A stretch of 64,000 bases of DNA from RUG11237 sp045119215. Its GTDB lineage: Bacteria; Bacillota; Clostridia; Lachnospirales; Lachnospiraceae. Positions 33,588-41,625 of this stretch are shown here, one piece after another. Every line of letters starts with the position of its first letter. The stretch's first letter is position 1. The notes beneath the pieces were generated by a model. It searched no databases and was not told the origin of the DNA. It worked only from the letters and a program-made list of their open reading frames with translations. The position numbers and the translations under genes are program-made. The DNA is taken from NCBI GenBank assembly GCA_045119215.1, contig JBGVDD010000098.1, forward strand, positions 96,445 through 160,444. Direction: 5' to 3'.

Positions 33588-34820
33588 ATGAAAAGAGTAG
33601 TTGTAACCGGAATGGGTGCTATTACCCCTATTGGTAATAGTGTTGAAGAATACTGGAATGGAATGAAAGAGGGAAAGCTTGGTTTTACCAAGATTACGAA
33701 ATTTGACACAACAGATTTCAAGGCCACAGTTGCGGCTGAGGTAAAAGATTTTAATCCAAAACAGTATATGGATCCTAAGTCTGCAAGAAGAATGGAAAGC
33801 TTTTGCCAGTATGCGGTAGCAGCAGCAAAAGAAGCCATGGAAGATGCCAAGATTGATATGGGACAGGAGGATGCTTTCCGTGTAGGATGTGCCATTGGTT
33901 CCGGTATTGGAAGTCTTGACGTTTTTGAGCAAAATCATAAGAAATTATTAGAGAAGGGTCCATCAAGAATGAATCCGCTTTTGATTCCATTGATGATTTC
34001 TAATATGGCAACAGGTAATGTTTCCATTCAGTTTGGATTAAAAGGAAAGAGTATCAACGTAGTGACGGCTTGTGCTACAGGAACACACTGTATTGGTGAA
34101 GCATTCCGTACTATTCAGTATGGAGATGCAGATATTATGCTGGCAGGTGGTACAGAAAGTTCTATCACACCGGTGGGTATCGCTGGTTTCACAGGATTGA
34201 CTGCCCTGTCAACAGAGACAGATGTGACAAAGTGTTCTCTTCCATTTGACAAAAACAGAAGTGGATTTGTTATGGGAGAAGGAGCAGGTGTTGTTGTATT
34301 GGAAGAGTTAGAACATGCTAAGAAGCGTGGAGCAAAGATTTATGCTGAGGTAGTAGGATATGGTACTACATCAGATGCATATCATATTACTTCACCGGCA
34401 GAGGATGGTATGGGGGCAGCAAATGCTATGTTGTTTGCAATCCGCGATGCCAAGATTTCTCCAGAAGACGTGACTTACATCAATGCTCATGGTACTGCAA
34501 CACATCACAATGACTTATTCGAAACAAGAGCTATTAAGCTTGCGTTTAAAGAGCATGCTAAGGATATTAAGGTAAATTCTACAAAGTCAATGATTGGACA
34601 TTTACTTGGAGCAGCAGGTGCTGTAGAATTTATTGCCTGTGTAAAACAGATGGAGAATGGATATATTCACAAGACAGTAGGATATGAAACTCCAGATGAA
34701 GAGATGGATTTGAATTATTGTAAGGAAGCAGTAAATGAGGAGTTTGATTATGCGCTGAGCAATTCTTTAGGATTTGGTGGACATAACGCAAGTATCCTTA
34801 TCGGAAAGTATAAAGAATAG
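33588..34820 (+). CDS. fabF: 3-oxoacyl-ACP synthase II
   Basis: 410 residues. The ketosynthase catalytic Cys lies in VVTACATGTHCIGEA and the two His in NAHGTATHHND and KSMIGHLLGAAGAVE; the ending NSLGFGGHNASILIG is typical of FabF. It condenses malonyl-ACP with the acyl chain. No fabH (the initiating synthase) lies in the cluster as seen here, so initiation must use a FabH encoded elsewhere or this enzyme. It is followed 10 bases later by accB. Confidence 0.96.
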   Translation: MKRVVVTGMGAITPIGNSVEEYWNGMKEGKLGFTKITKFDTTDFKATVAAEVKDFNPKQYMDPKSARRMESFCQYAVAAAKEAMEDAKIDMGQEDAFRVGCAIGSGIGSLDVFEQNHKKLLEKGPSRMNPLLIPLMISNMATGNVSIQFGLKGKSINVVTACATGTHCIGEAFRTIQYGDADIMLAGGTESSITPVGIAGFTGLTALSTETDVTKCSLPFDKNRSGFVMGEGAGVVVLEELEHAKKRGAKIYAEVVGYGTTSDAYHITSPAEDGMGAANAMLFAIRDAKISPEDVTYINAHGTATHHNDLFETRAIKLAFKEHAKDIKVNSTKSMIGHLLGAAGAVEFIACVKQMENGYIHKTVGYETPDEEMDLNYCKEAVNEEFDYALSNSLGFGGHNASILIGKYKE

Positions 34821-34830
34821 AGGTAGTAAA

Positions 34831-35292
34831 ATGGAATTTGAACAGATGATACGTCTGATTGAAACCGTTTCGGCTTCAGAATTGTCAAGCTTTAGTTATG
34901 AAGAAAAAGATACAAAGCTTACGATAAAAAAAGAAAAGAAAGAGGTAATTGTTTCAGCTACACCTCAATTGTGTAATGCTGGAGAAGGTGTACAGGTAGT
35001 AACAGGAACAGTGCCTCAGTCCATAGAGAAGACATCTGAACAAAAACCTCAGGTGACAGGAAATGAAATGAAATCTCCATTGGTGGGTACCTTTTATAAT
35101 GCGCCTTCACCGGATGCAGAGCCTTTTGTAAAGGTGGGAGACAAGGTGAAGAAGGGACAGACCTTAGGAATCATCGAAGCAATGAAATTAATGAATGAAA
35201 TTGAATGTGAGTACGACGGTGTGGTTTCAGAAATTCTTGTAGATAATATGGACATGGTGGAATACGGACAGACACTTTTTATTATTTCGTAA
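34831..35292 (+). CDS. accB: Biotin carboxyl carrier protein of acetyl-CoA carboxylase
   Basis: 153 residues. A helical N-terminal part is followed by a Thr/Pro/Gln-rich linker and a C-terminal biotinyl domain with the biotinylated K119 in IIEAMKLMNEIE. It carries carboxyl groups between AccC and the carboxyltransferase. ATG 34831 is taken because family sequences begin near it; a longer in-frame frame reaching back into fabF is spurious. An intra-operon hairpin follows before fabZ. Confidence 0.94.
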   Translation: MEFEQMIRLIETVSASELSSFSYEEKDTKLTIKKEKKEVIVSATPQLCNAGEGVQVVTGTVPQSIEKTSEQKPQVTGNEMKSPLVGTFYNAPSPDAEPFVKVGDKVKKGQTLGIIEAMKLMNEIECEYDGVVSEILVDNMDMVEYGQTLFIIS

Positions 35293-35350
35293 TACCGTGT
35301 TGCCATGGACAGGGCTGTGAATCGTAACCCCAATAGAGGAAAGCCAAGTG

Positions 35351-35393
35351 ATAAAAGCCTTGACCTAATTTAAAATTATGTCAAGGCTTTTAT
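35351..35393 (+). terminator. Intra-operon terminator-like hairpin between accB and fabZ
   Basis: The arms ATAAAAGCCTTGAC (35351-35364) and GTCAAGGCTTTTAT (35380-35393) pair perfectly over 14 bp around a 15-base A/T loop; a short T run is within the 3' arm. The preceding 58 bases (35293-35350) are unusually G/C-rich for this genome and include GGCT...AGCC complementarity, so this leader could be an attenuator or an RNA switch controlling fabZ-accC-accDA. I do not recognise a known riboswitch class. Confidence 0.6.
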
Positions 35394-35431
35394 TGTGGAG
35401 ATTCAAAATTTTAGAAAGGAAGGGTATAGGT

Positions 35432-35860
35432 ATGTCAGTGTTAAACACAAAGGAAATTATGGAAATTATTCCCCATAGACAGCCATTTTTGTTGATAGAT
35501 ACCATTGAGGAATTAGAGGAAGGAAAAAGAGCAGTAGGTAAAAAATGTGTTACTTTTAATGAACCATTTTTTGCAGGTCATTTTCCAGGGGAGCCTGTAA
35601 TGCCAGGAGTGCTCATTGTGGAGGCAATGGCACAGGTAGGAGCAGTAGCTTTGTTATGCAAGGAAGAATTCAAAGGAAAGCTTGCATTCTTTGGAGGAAT
35701 CAATGGAGCAAAATTCAGACAGAAGGTAGTTCCAGGAGATGTATTAATGTTGGAAGTGGAAATCATTAAGCAGAAAGGGCCTATTGGAGTAGGACTTGGA
35801 AAAGCGTATGTAGATGGAAAATTAGTGACACAGGCAGAGATCACTTTCGCCATCGGATAG
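35432..35860 (+). CDS. fabZ: 3-hydroxyacyl-ACP dehydratase
   Basis: 142 residues with the hot-dog fold motifs HRQPFLLIDTI, then GHFPGEPVMPGVLIVEAMAQ carrying the catalytic His and Glu. It dehydrates 3-hydroxyacyl-ACP. ATG 35432 follows GAAAGGAAGG and matches the family start; the upstream in-frame extension to 35378 would run through the hairpin and is rejected. accC starts 8 bases after the stop. Confidence 0.95.
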   Translation: MSVLNTKEIMEIIPHRQPFLLIDTIEELEEGKRAVGKKCVTFNEPFFAGHFPGEPVMPGVLIVEAMAQVGAVALLCKEEFKGKLAFFGGINGAKFRQKVVPGDVLMLEVEIIKQKGPIGVGLGKAYVDGKLVTQAEITFAIG

Positions 35861-35868
35861 GAGTATTT

Positions 35869-37206
35869 ATGTTTGATAAGATTCTCATAGCAAACCGTGG
35901 AGAAATTGCGGTACGTATTATAAGAGCATGTAGAGAAATGGGAATTCAGACCGTTGCGGTTTATTCAGAAGCAGACAGGGAGGCGTTACATACCCAGCTG
36001 GCGGATGAAGCAATCTGTATTGGACCAGCTAATGCAGCAGAGAGTTATTTAAATATGGAGCGTATTGTAAGTGCTACCATTGTAACCGGAGCGCAGGCAA
36101 TCCATCCAGGTTTTGGTTTCCTTTCTGAAAACAGCAAATTTGTTGAAATGTGTGAAAAGTGCAATATCACATTCATTGGACCGTCAGTGGAGGTAATCCA
36201 GAAGATGGGGAATAAATCAGAGGCCAGAAGCACTATGATGAATGCCAATGTTCCAGTGGTACCAGGAACCAAGGAGCCGGTTTTTGATGCTGCCAAGGGA
36301 TTGGAAATTGCAAAAGAAATTGGATTTCCGGTAATGATAAAGGCTTCTTCCGGCGGTGGGGGAAAAGGAATGAGACTGGCATCGAGCCCAGAGGAGTTTG
36401 AGAAAATGTTTGAAACTGCTCAGATGGAATCTGTGGCAGCTTTTGCAGATAATACTATGTATATCGAAAAATACATCGAACAGCCCCGTCATATTGAGTT
36501 CCAGATTATGGCAGACAAATACGGTAATGTGGTTCAGCTAGGAGAGAGAGACTGCTCTCTTCAAAGACGTCACCAAAAGGTGTTGGAGGAATCACCATCC
36601 GTGGCATTGACAGAAGAGCTTCGTAAACGTATGGGAGATACTGCAGTCCGTGCGGCAAAGGCAGCTAATTATGAAGGAGCAGGAACCATCGAATTCTTAT
36701 TGGATAAAAATAAAGATTTTTACTTTATGGAAATGAATACCAGAATTCAGGTAGAACATGGTGTTACAGAGCTTGTTACAGGGACAGATTTAATAAAGGA
36801 ACAGATTCGTGTGGCAGCAGGTGAAAAGCTTTCCCTTAAGCAGGAGGATATTGTGTTAAGAGGTCATGCTATTGAATGTCGTATCAATGCAGAAGACCCA
36901 AGCCGCAATTTTATGCCATGTCCCGGAAAAATTACACAGTTGCATATTCCGGGAGGAAATGGTGTACGAGTTGACACTGCTGCATATACAGGATATGAAA
37001 TTCCACCATATTATGATTCTATGATTGCAAAAATTCAGGTTTATGATAAAGACAGAATGTCGGCAATTATGAAAATGCGTAGTGTGTTAGGGGAATTGAT
37101 TGTGGAGGGAATCGTCACGAATATAGACTTTGAATATGATATTCTGATGAATGAAGATTTTCTCGCCGGAAATATTACCACTCAGTTTATTGAAGAGAAT
37201 TTCTAA
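35869..37206 (+). CDS. accC: Biotin carboxylase subunit of acetyl-CoA carboxylase
   Basis: 445 residues. The N-terminal KILIANRGEIAVRIIRACREMG, the ATP-grasp glycine loop SSGGGGKGM, ERDCSLQRRHQKVLEE, EMNTRIQVEHGVTE (Mg and catalytic region) and a C-terminal cap ending near GNITTQFIEEN give a clear identity. It carboxylates the biotin on AccB with bicarbonate and ATP. The usual VEHPVTE motif reads VEHGVTE here, a minor change. The next element after the stop is repeat copy 4, which lies between accC and accDA. Confidence 0.96.
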   Translation: MFDKILIANRGEIAVRIIRACREMGIQTVAVYSEADREALHTQLADEAICIGPANAAESYLNMERIVSATIVTGAQAIHPGFGFLSENSKFVEMCEKCNITFIGPSVEVIQKMGNKSEARSTMMNANVPVVPGTKEPVFDAAKGLEIAKEIGFPVMIKASSGGGGKGMRLASSPEEFEKMFETAQMESVAAFADNTMYIEKYIEQPRHIEFQIMADKYGNVVQLGERDCSLQRRHQKVLEESPSVALTEELRKRMGDTAVRAAKAANYEGAGTIEFLLDKNKDFYFMEMNTRIQVEHGVTELVTGTDLIKEQIRVAAGEKLSLKQEDIVLRGHAIECRINAEDPSRNFMPCPGKITQLHIPGGNGVRVDTAAYTGYEIPPYYDSMIAKIQVYDKDRMSAIMKMRSVLGELIVEGIVTNIDFEYDILMNEDFLAGNITTQFIEENF

Positions 37207-37336
37207 CGATTCAGTGCAGGTCTTGGCATTTACTGCCAAGACCGTAAGAAAGTGTAGATTTCACAAAAATCGGTCAATTTTGCATGCGTAAGCATTGACC
37301 GATTTACATGGACTGTTCAGTGTTTCTGAACAGTTG
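37207..37336 (+). repeat. Dispersed structured intergenic repeat, copy 4 (inside the fatty acid operon)
   Basis: It starts at the base after the accC stop codon. It contains a hairpin GGTCTTGGCA-TTTAC-TGCCAAGACC, a spacer, a hairpin ATCGGTCAAT...ATTGACCGAT with loop core GCATGCGTAAGC, and CTGTTCAG-TGTTT-CTGAACAG. Compared with copies 1 and 3, the stem bases differ in matched pairs (CAG/CTG to TGG/CCA in stem 1, G-C to T-A in stem 2). The copy lies in the middle of a co-directional operon and is therefore probably transcribed. Confidence 0.85.
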
Positions 37337-37373
37337 AGAAAATTTTTAATGTATCAGTGAGGAGTAGAGGTTC

Positions 37374-39095
37374 ATGTTAAAATTCAGAAAGCCAAATCGC
37401 ATGGAAACGGAAAGTGACCATACAAAGGCAGAAAAAAGAAGTAAACAAATTATATTGCGCAATAGTGAGGACCAGCCCAGTGTGCCTGCAGGTGTATGGA
37501 TTAAGTGTCCAAAGTGCGGTGAAACCTTGTATAAGGAAGATGTTGTAAAGAATGGATATGCCTGTTATAAATGTGATGGATATTTCCGCGTGAAAACAAA
37601 GAACAGACTTCGCATGGTTGTGGACAAGCACAGCTTTGAAGAGTGGGACACAGGTATGCTTATTAGCAACCCACTAGACTTCCCGGGATATGAAGATAAA
37701 ATAGCCCAGGTACAGGAAAAGACCAAGTTGAATGAGGCTGTATGTTGCGGAAAGGCAAAGATATATGGACAGGAAGCTGTCATCTGTGTATGTGATTCCC
37801 GTTTCATTATGGGAAGCATGGGCCAGGTAGTTGGTGAAAAGATTGCAAGAACATTTGAACGGGCAACAAGAGAAAAACTGCCAGTGATTGTGTTCTGTTG
37901 TAGTGGTGGAGCAAGAATGCAGGAGGGGATGGTCTCTCTAATGCAGATGGCAAAAACATCAGCTGCAATAAAAAAACATTCCAATGCAGGGCTCTTATAT
38001 ATTTCTGTTTTAACTGACCCTACGACAGGTGGGGTAACTGCAAGTTTTGCTATGTTGGGTGATGTTATTTTGGCAGAACCAGGAGCTTTGATTGGCTTTG
38101 CGGGTCCACGAGTAATTGAACAGACCATAGGACAGAAACTTCCAGAAGGATTCCAAAGAGCAGAATTTTTGTTGGAGCATGGATTTGTGGATGCCATAGT
38201 CAGAAGAGAGGATTTAAAAGATACACTTTACAAGCTGATTCAGTTACATCAGGTACCTAAGAAAATAGAGTTTTCGGACAAACCGGTGTTACGTCGGGAA
38301 ATGAACAAAGAAGAATATACAGCCTGGGAACGTGTCCAGATTTCCAGAGATACAAAACGTGCAACAGCATTGGACTACATTGAGCAGCTGATTCCGGATT
38401 TTATGGAATTACATGGAGACAGATATTATGCTGACGATGCAGCTGTTGTGGGTGGAATTGGACATTTTCATGGAGTACCTGTTACTGTAATTGGAATCCA
38501 GAAAGGAAGAACCACCAAAGAAAATATCTTCCGTAATTTTGGAATGCCTTCCCCGGAAGGGTATCGCAAGGCGTTGCGCTTAATGAAAGAAGCAGAAAAG
38601 TTTGGACGTGTTATCATTAACTTTGTAGACACTCCTGGAGCATTTTGTGGTATGGAGGCAGAGGAACGTGGTCAGGGCGAAGCTATTGCCAGAAATTTAT
38701 TTGAAATGTCAGATTTGAAGGTGCCGGTGCTATCCTTTATGATTGGTGAAGGCGGAAGCGGTGGAGCTTTGGCTTTGGCGGTAGCCAACCAGGTGGTTAT
38801 GTTAGAGAATGCCACCTATTCGATTCTTTCCCCGGAAGGATTCGCATCCATTCTTTGGAAGGATGGAAAACGGGCATCTGAGGCAGCAGAAGTCATGAAA
38901 ATTACCGCAGAAGACCTAAAAAATCTTCATATCGTAGATCAGGTAATTTGGGAAAAAGAACCAGTAACTGCCCAGAATATAGATTATGTTACAGAACAAA
39001 TGAAATCTGTTATCTGTGATTTTATAGAAAAGTATAGTCAATTATCGGAAGAGGAAATTGCGTCGCAAAGATATGAACGTTTCCGAGTATTTTAA
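37374..39095 (+). CDS. Fused acetyl-CoA carboxylase carboxyltransferase (AccD-AccA fusion)
   Basis: 573 residues, about the sum of the two usual subunits. The N-terminal beta half (AccD) has a zinc ribbon C45/C48/C64/C67 (CPKC...CYKC), then VVDKHSFEEWD and FCCSGGARMQEG. The C-terminal alpha half (AccA, from about residue 310) shows LDYIEQLIPDFMELHGDR, NFGMPSPEGYRKALRLM, DTPGAFCGMEAEERGQGEA and SEAAEVMKITAEDL. It transfers carboxyl from biotin to acetyl-CoA, making malonyl-CoA. There is no stop or frame change at the joint. The start has GAGGAGTAGAGG before the ATG, after repeat copy 4. Confidence 0.93.
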   Translation: MLKFRKPNRMETESDHTKAEKRSKQIILRNSEDQPSVPAGVWIKCPKCGETLYKEDVVKNGYACYKCDGYFRVKTKNRLRMVVDKHSFEEWDTGMLISNPLDFPGYEDKIAQVQEKTKLNEAVCCGKAKIYGQEAVICVCDSRFIMGSMGQVVGEKIARTFERATREKLPVIVFCCSGGARMQEGMVSLMQMAKTSAAIKKHSNAGLLYISVLTDPTTGGVTASFAMLGDVILAEPGALIGFAGPRVIEQTIGQKLPEGFQRAEFLLEHGFVDAIVRREDLKDTLYKLIQLHQVPKKIEFSDKPVLRREMNKEEYTAWERVQISRDTKRATALDYIEQLIPDFMELHGDRYYADDAAVVGGIGHFHGVPVTVIGIQKGRTTKENIFRNFGMPSPEGYRKALRLMKEAEKFGRVIINFVDTPGAFCGMEAEERGQGEAIARNLFEMSDLKVPVLSFMIGEGGSGGALALAVANQVVMLENATYSILSPEGFASILWKDGKRASEAAEVMKITAEDLKNLHIVDQVIWEKEPVTAQNIDYVTEQMKSVICDFIEKYSQLSEEEIASQRYERFRVF

Positions 39096-39107
39096 AAGGA
39101 GTAGACC

Positions 39108-40157
39108 ATGAATGGTTTGAAAATTGGAAATCATGAATCAAAGTACCCTTTAATTCAGGGAGGAATGGGAGTAGGTGTCAGCCTGTCTTCTTTGGCAGGT
39201 GCCGTGGCAAGCGCAGGCGGAGTGGGAATTATTTCCACAGCACAGATTGGTTATCGCGAGCCGGATTTTGACCAACATCCCATAGAAGTGAATTTGAGGA
39301 CAATACCCAAGGAAATTGAAAAGGCAAGGAAGATTGCCAACGGTGGTATTATCGGCGTAAATATTATGGTTGCCACCAAAAATTATGATGACTATGTAAA
39401 GGCCGCTGTAAAGGCAAATGTGGATTTGATTGTCAGTGGTGCAGGACTTCCGGTAAACTTGCCAAAGCTGGTGGAAGGTAGCCCGGTATGTATTGCACCT
39501 ATTGTGTCCTCTGTAAAATCTGCAAAGGTGATTCTGAAAATGTGGGAGAAAAAATACCAGCGCTGTGCAGACCTTCTTGTGATTGAAGGTCCGCTGGCAG
39601 GAGGACATTTGGGCTTCAAGAGAGAAGAACTGATGGATATAGATATGACAGCCTACGAAAATGAAATTAAGGGAATTATTCAGGTGGCAAGGGAGTATGG
39701 AGAGAAGTTTAACAGACATATTCCGGTGGTTTTTGGTGGCGGCATTTACAATAGGGATGATGTAAAACATTATATGTCATTAGGCTTAGATGGCGTGCAG
39801 ATGGCAAGCCGTTTTGTTACTACATACGAGTGTGATGCAGATGAGAAGTACAAACAGACTTATATTGATGCCAAAAAAGAAGATATTGTTATCGTAAATA
39901 GTCCGGTGGGTATGCCGGGAAGGGCAATCAATAATCATTTTGCAAAGAATAGCAAGAATGGAGACTACAGACCCAAAAAGTGTAGAAGCTGTATTCATAC
40001 TTGTGATCCTGCAAGTACTCCTTATTGTATAACAGATGCCTTACTTCATGCTGTAAAGGGTGAAGTGGACGATGCGTTACTGTTTTGTGGTGCCAATGCA
40101 TATAAGGCAGAAAAGTTAGAACATGTAGATGACATTTTTGTAGAGCTTTTTTCGTAA
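39108..40157 (+). CDS. NAD(P)H-dependent flavin oxidoreductase, nitronate monooxygenase/FabK-like
   Basis: 349 residues. The TIM-barrel flavoprotein signature YPLIQGGMGVGVSLSSLAGAVA and IEGPLAGGHLGF resemble nitronate monooxygenase and FabK proteins, with VVFGGGIYN as phosphate site and a C-terminal Cys-containing tail (CRSCIHTCDPASTPYC). It is a distant paralogue of fabK at 30887 and closes the fatty acid operon, 12 bases after accDA. It may reduce an unsaturated acyl intermediate or detoxify nitronates; the sequence does not decide. A terminator follows. Confidence 0.8.
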   Translation: MNGLKIGNHESKYPLIQGGMGVGVSLSSLAGAVASAGGVGIISTAQIGYREPDFDQHPIEVNLRTIPKEIEKARKIANGGIIGVNIMVATKNYDDYVKAAVKANVDLIVSGAGLPVNLPKLVEGSPVCIAPIVSSVKSAKVILKMWEKKYQRCADLLVIEGPLAGGHLGFKREELMDIDMTAYENEIKGIIQVAREYGEKFNRHIPVVFGGGIYNRDDVKHYMSLGLDGVQMASRFVTTYECDADEKYKQTYIDAKKEDIVIVNSPVGMPGRAINNHFAKNSKNGDYRPKKCRSCIHTCDPASTPYCITDALLHAVKGEVDDALLFCGANAYKAEKLEHVDDIFVELFS

Positions 40158-40178
40158 AAAAATAATGTAATAAAATTG

Positions 40179-40213
40179 GGGCATATCTTTATTTACAGGA
40201 TATGCTCTTTTTA
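40179..40213 (+). terminator. Rho-independent terminator of the fatty acid operon
   Basis: The arms GGCATATC (40180-40187) and GATATGCT (40199-40206) with a G:U pair, followed by a T-rich run. From 40214 to 40400 the sequence is A/T-rich with only a weak AAACTT...AAGTTT dyad and no gene. Confidence 0.75.
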
Positions 40214-40402
40214 TTGGTACAGCGAACCGGGTTATATTTCAAAAGAAAATTTGTCTTGCATCTGATAGGAAAATATATTAAAATAAACTTGGTTCTTAAG
40301 TTTGCTAATGTTTTGAAAGATTTTGGCAATCGCCATATTTTCCCAAGAAAACATAGAAAAGAAAGTGTATAGAAAGAAATATCCTGGGGATAAGATGTTA
40401 AC

Positions 40403-40449
40403 TTGACAAGGGGGAAGATTTGAGTTAATATAAAACCGAACAGATGTTC
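40403..40449 (+). promoter_or_regulatory. recA promoter with LexA (SOS) box
   Basis: TTGACA (40403-40408), a 17-base spacer and TAATAT (40426-40431) form a strong promoter. GAACAGATGTTC (40438-40449) fits the Gram-positive LexA/DinR consensus GAAC-N4-GTTC and lies at about the transcription start, where bound LexA would block initiation. The leader to the recA ATG is about 80 bases. Confidence 0.88.
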
Positions 40450-40519
40450 AGGATAGAGTGATGGCTTGATTAAAAACAAGAAGAATAAAGAAGAAATTAG
40501 TGAAAGAGAGGAATATATA

Positions 40520-41572
40520 ATGGCAAGTGAAGAAAAAAAGAAAGCATTAGATGCTGCATTAGCGCAGATTGAGAAGCAGTTTGGTAAAGGCTCTGTGATG
40601 AAGCTTGGGGATACTAAGACCATGGAGGTGGAAACCATTCCTACCGGTTCTCTAAGTCTGGATATTGCACTGGGAATGGGGGGAATCCCAAGAGGACGTA
40701 TTGTGGAAGTGTATGGACCGGAATCCAGCGGTAAGACAACCGTATCACTACATATGGTTGCGGAAGTACAAAAAAGAGGCGGTATCGCCGGCTTTATTGA
40801 TGCAGAGCATGCTTTAGACCCGGCATATGCCAAGAAAATCGGAGTAGATATTGATAATTTATATATTTCACAGCCGGATAATGGAGAACAGGCTTTGGAG
40901 ATTACAGAGACCATGGTTCGTTCCGGAGCGGTGGATATTGTAATTGTAGACTCGGTAGCAGCTTTGGTGCCTAAGGCAGAAATTGATGGGGATATGGGAG
41001 ACTCCCATGTGGGATTACAGGCAAGATTAATGTCCCAGGCGTTGCGTAAGCTCACTGCGGTGATTAGCAAATCAAATTGTATTGTAATTTTTATTAACCA
41101 GTTGCGTGAAAAAGTTGGAATTATGTTTGGTAATCCAGAGACTACCACTGGAGGACGTGCATTAAAGTTCTATTCTTCCATTCGACTGGATGTACGCCGT
41201 GTAGAGGCAATTAAACAGGGCGGAGAGGTTATTGGAAATCATACCAGGGTAAAGGTTGTGAAGAACAAAATTGCGCCACCATTTAAGGAAGCAGAATTTG
41301 ATATTATGTTTGGCGAGGGAATTTCAGTGGCCGGAGACATTCTGGACCTTGCAGCAGATATTGGCGTAATCCAAAAATCCGGTGCCTGGTACGCCTATGA
41401 GGGAAATAAAATTGGCCAGGGTAGAGAAAATGCCAAGAATTTCCTGAAAGAGAATCCTCAGATTATGGAAGAGGTGGAACATAAGGTAAGGTCACACTAC
41501 GGACTGGATGCATCGTCAGAAGAGACACAGCAGACAGAAGTGCCTACAGTGGAAACAAAGGATGAAGAATAA
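40520..41572 (+). CDS. recA: Recombinase RecA
   Basis: 350 residues. The N-terminal AALAQIEKQFGKGSVMKLG, Walker A GPESSGKTT, INQLREKVGIMFGNPETTTGG (L2 loop) and the acidic C-terminal tail identify RecA. It performs strand exchange and triggers LexA self-cleavage. ATG 40520 follows GAGAGGAATATATA; the in-frame extension to 40466 is non-homologous. The LexA box upstream implies SOS control. recX follows 53 bases downstream. Confidence 0.98.
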   Translation: MASEEKKKALDAALAQIEKQFGKGSVMKLGDTKTMEVETIPTGSLSLDIALGMGGIPRGRIVEVYGPESSGKTTVSLHMVAEVQKRGGIAGFIDAEHALDPAYAKKIGVDIDNLYISQPDNGEQALEITETMVRSGAVDIVIVDSVAALVPKAEIDGDMGDSHVGLQARLMSQALRKLTAVISKSNCIVIFINQLREKVGIMFGNPETTTGGRALKFYSSIRLDVRRVEAIKQGGEVIGNHTRVKVVKNKIAPPFKEAEFDIMFGEGISVAGDILDLAADIGVIQKSGAWYAYEGNKIGQGRENAKNFLKENPQIMEEVEHKVRSHYGLDASSEETQQTEVPTVETKDEE

Positions 41573-41625
41573 AAATAAAGATTTTAAGGATTTAAAATTT
41601 TTGTAAAAAGAGACAGAGAGAGCTT

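Noticed and set aside
37565..38197. 210-residue minus-strand open frame inside accDA
   Set aside because: Antisense shadow of a clear gene, no ribosome binding site and no recognisable protein features.
39150..39770. 206-residue minus-strand open frame inside the flavin oxidoreductase gene
   Set aside because: Antisense shadow; His/Cys-rich composition comes from the reverse reading of the real gene.
40189..41148. 319-residue minus-strand open frame opposite recA and its promoter
   Set aside because: It lies antisense to recA, has no ribosome binding site, and its protein is Ser/Ile/Leu-rich without a recognisable motif; it mirrors the codon pattern of recA.
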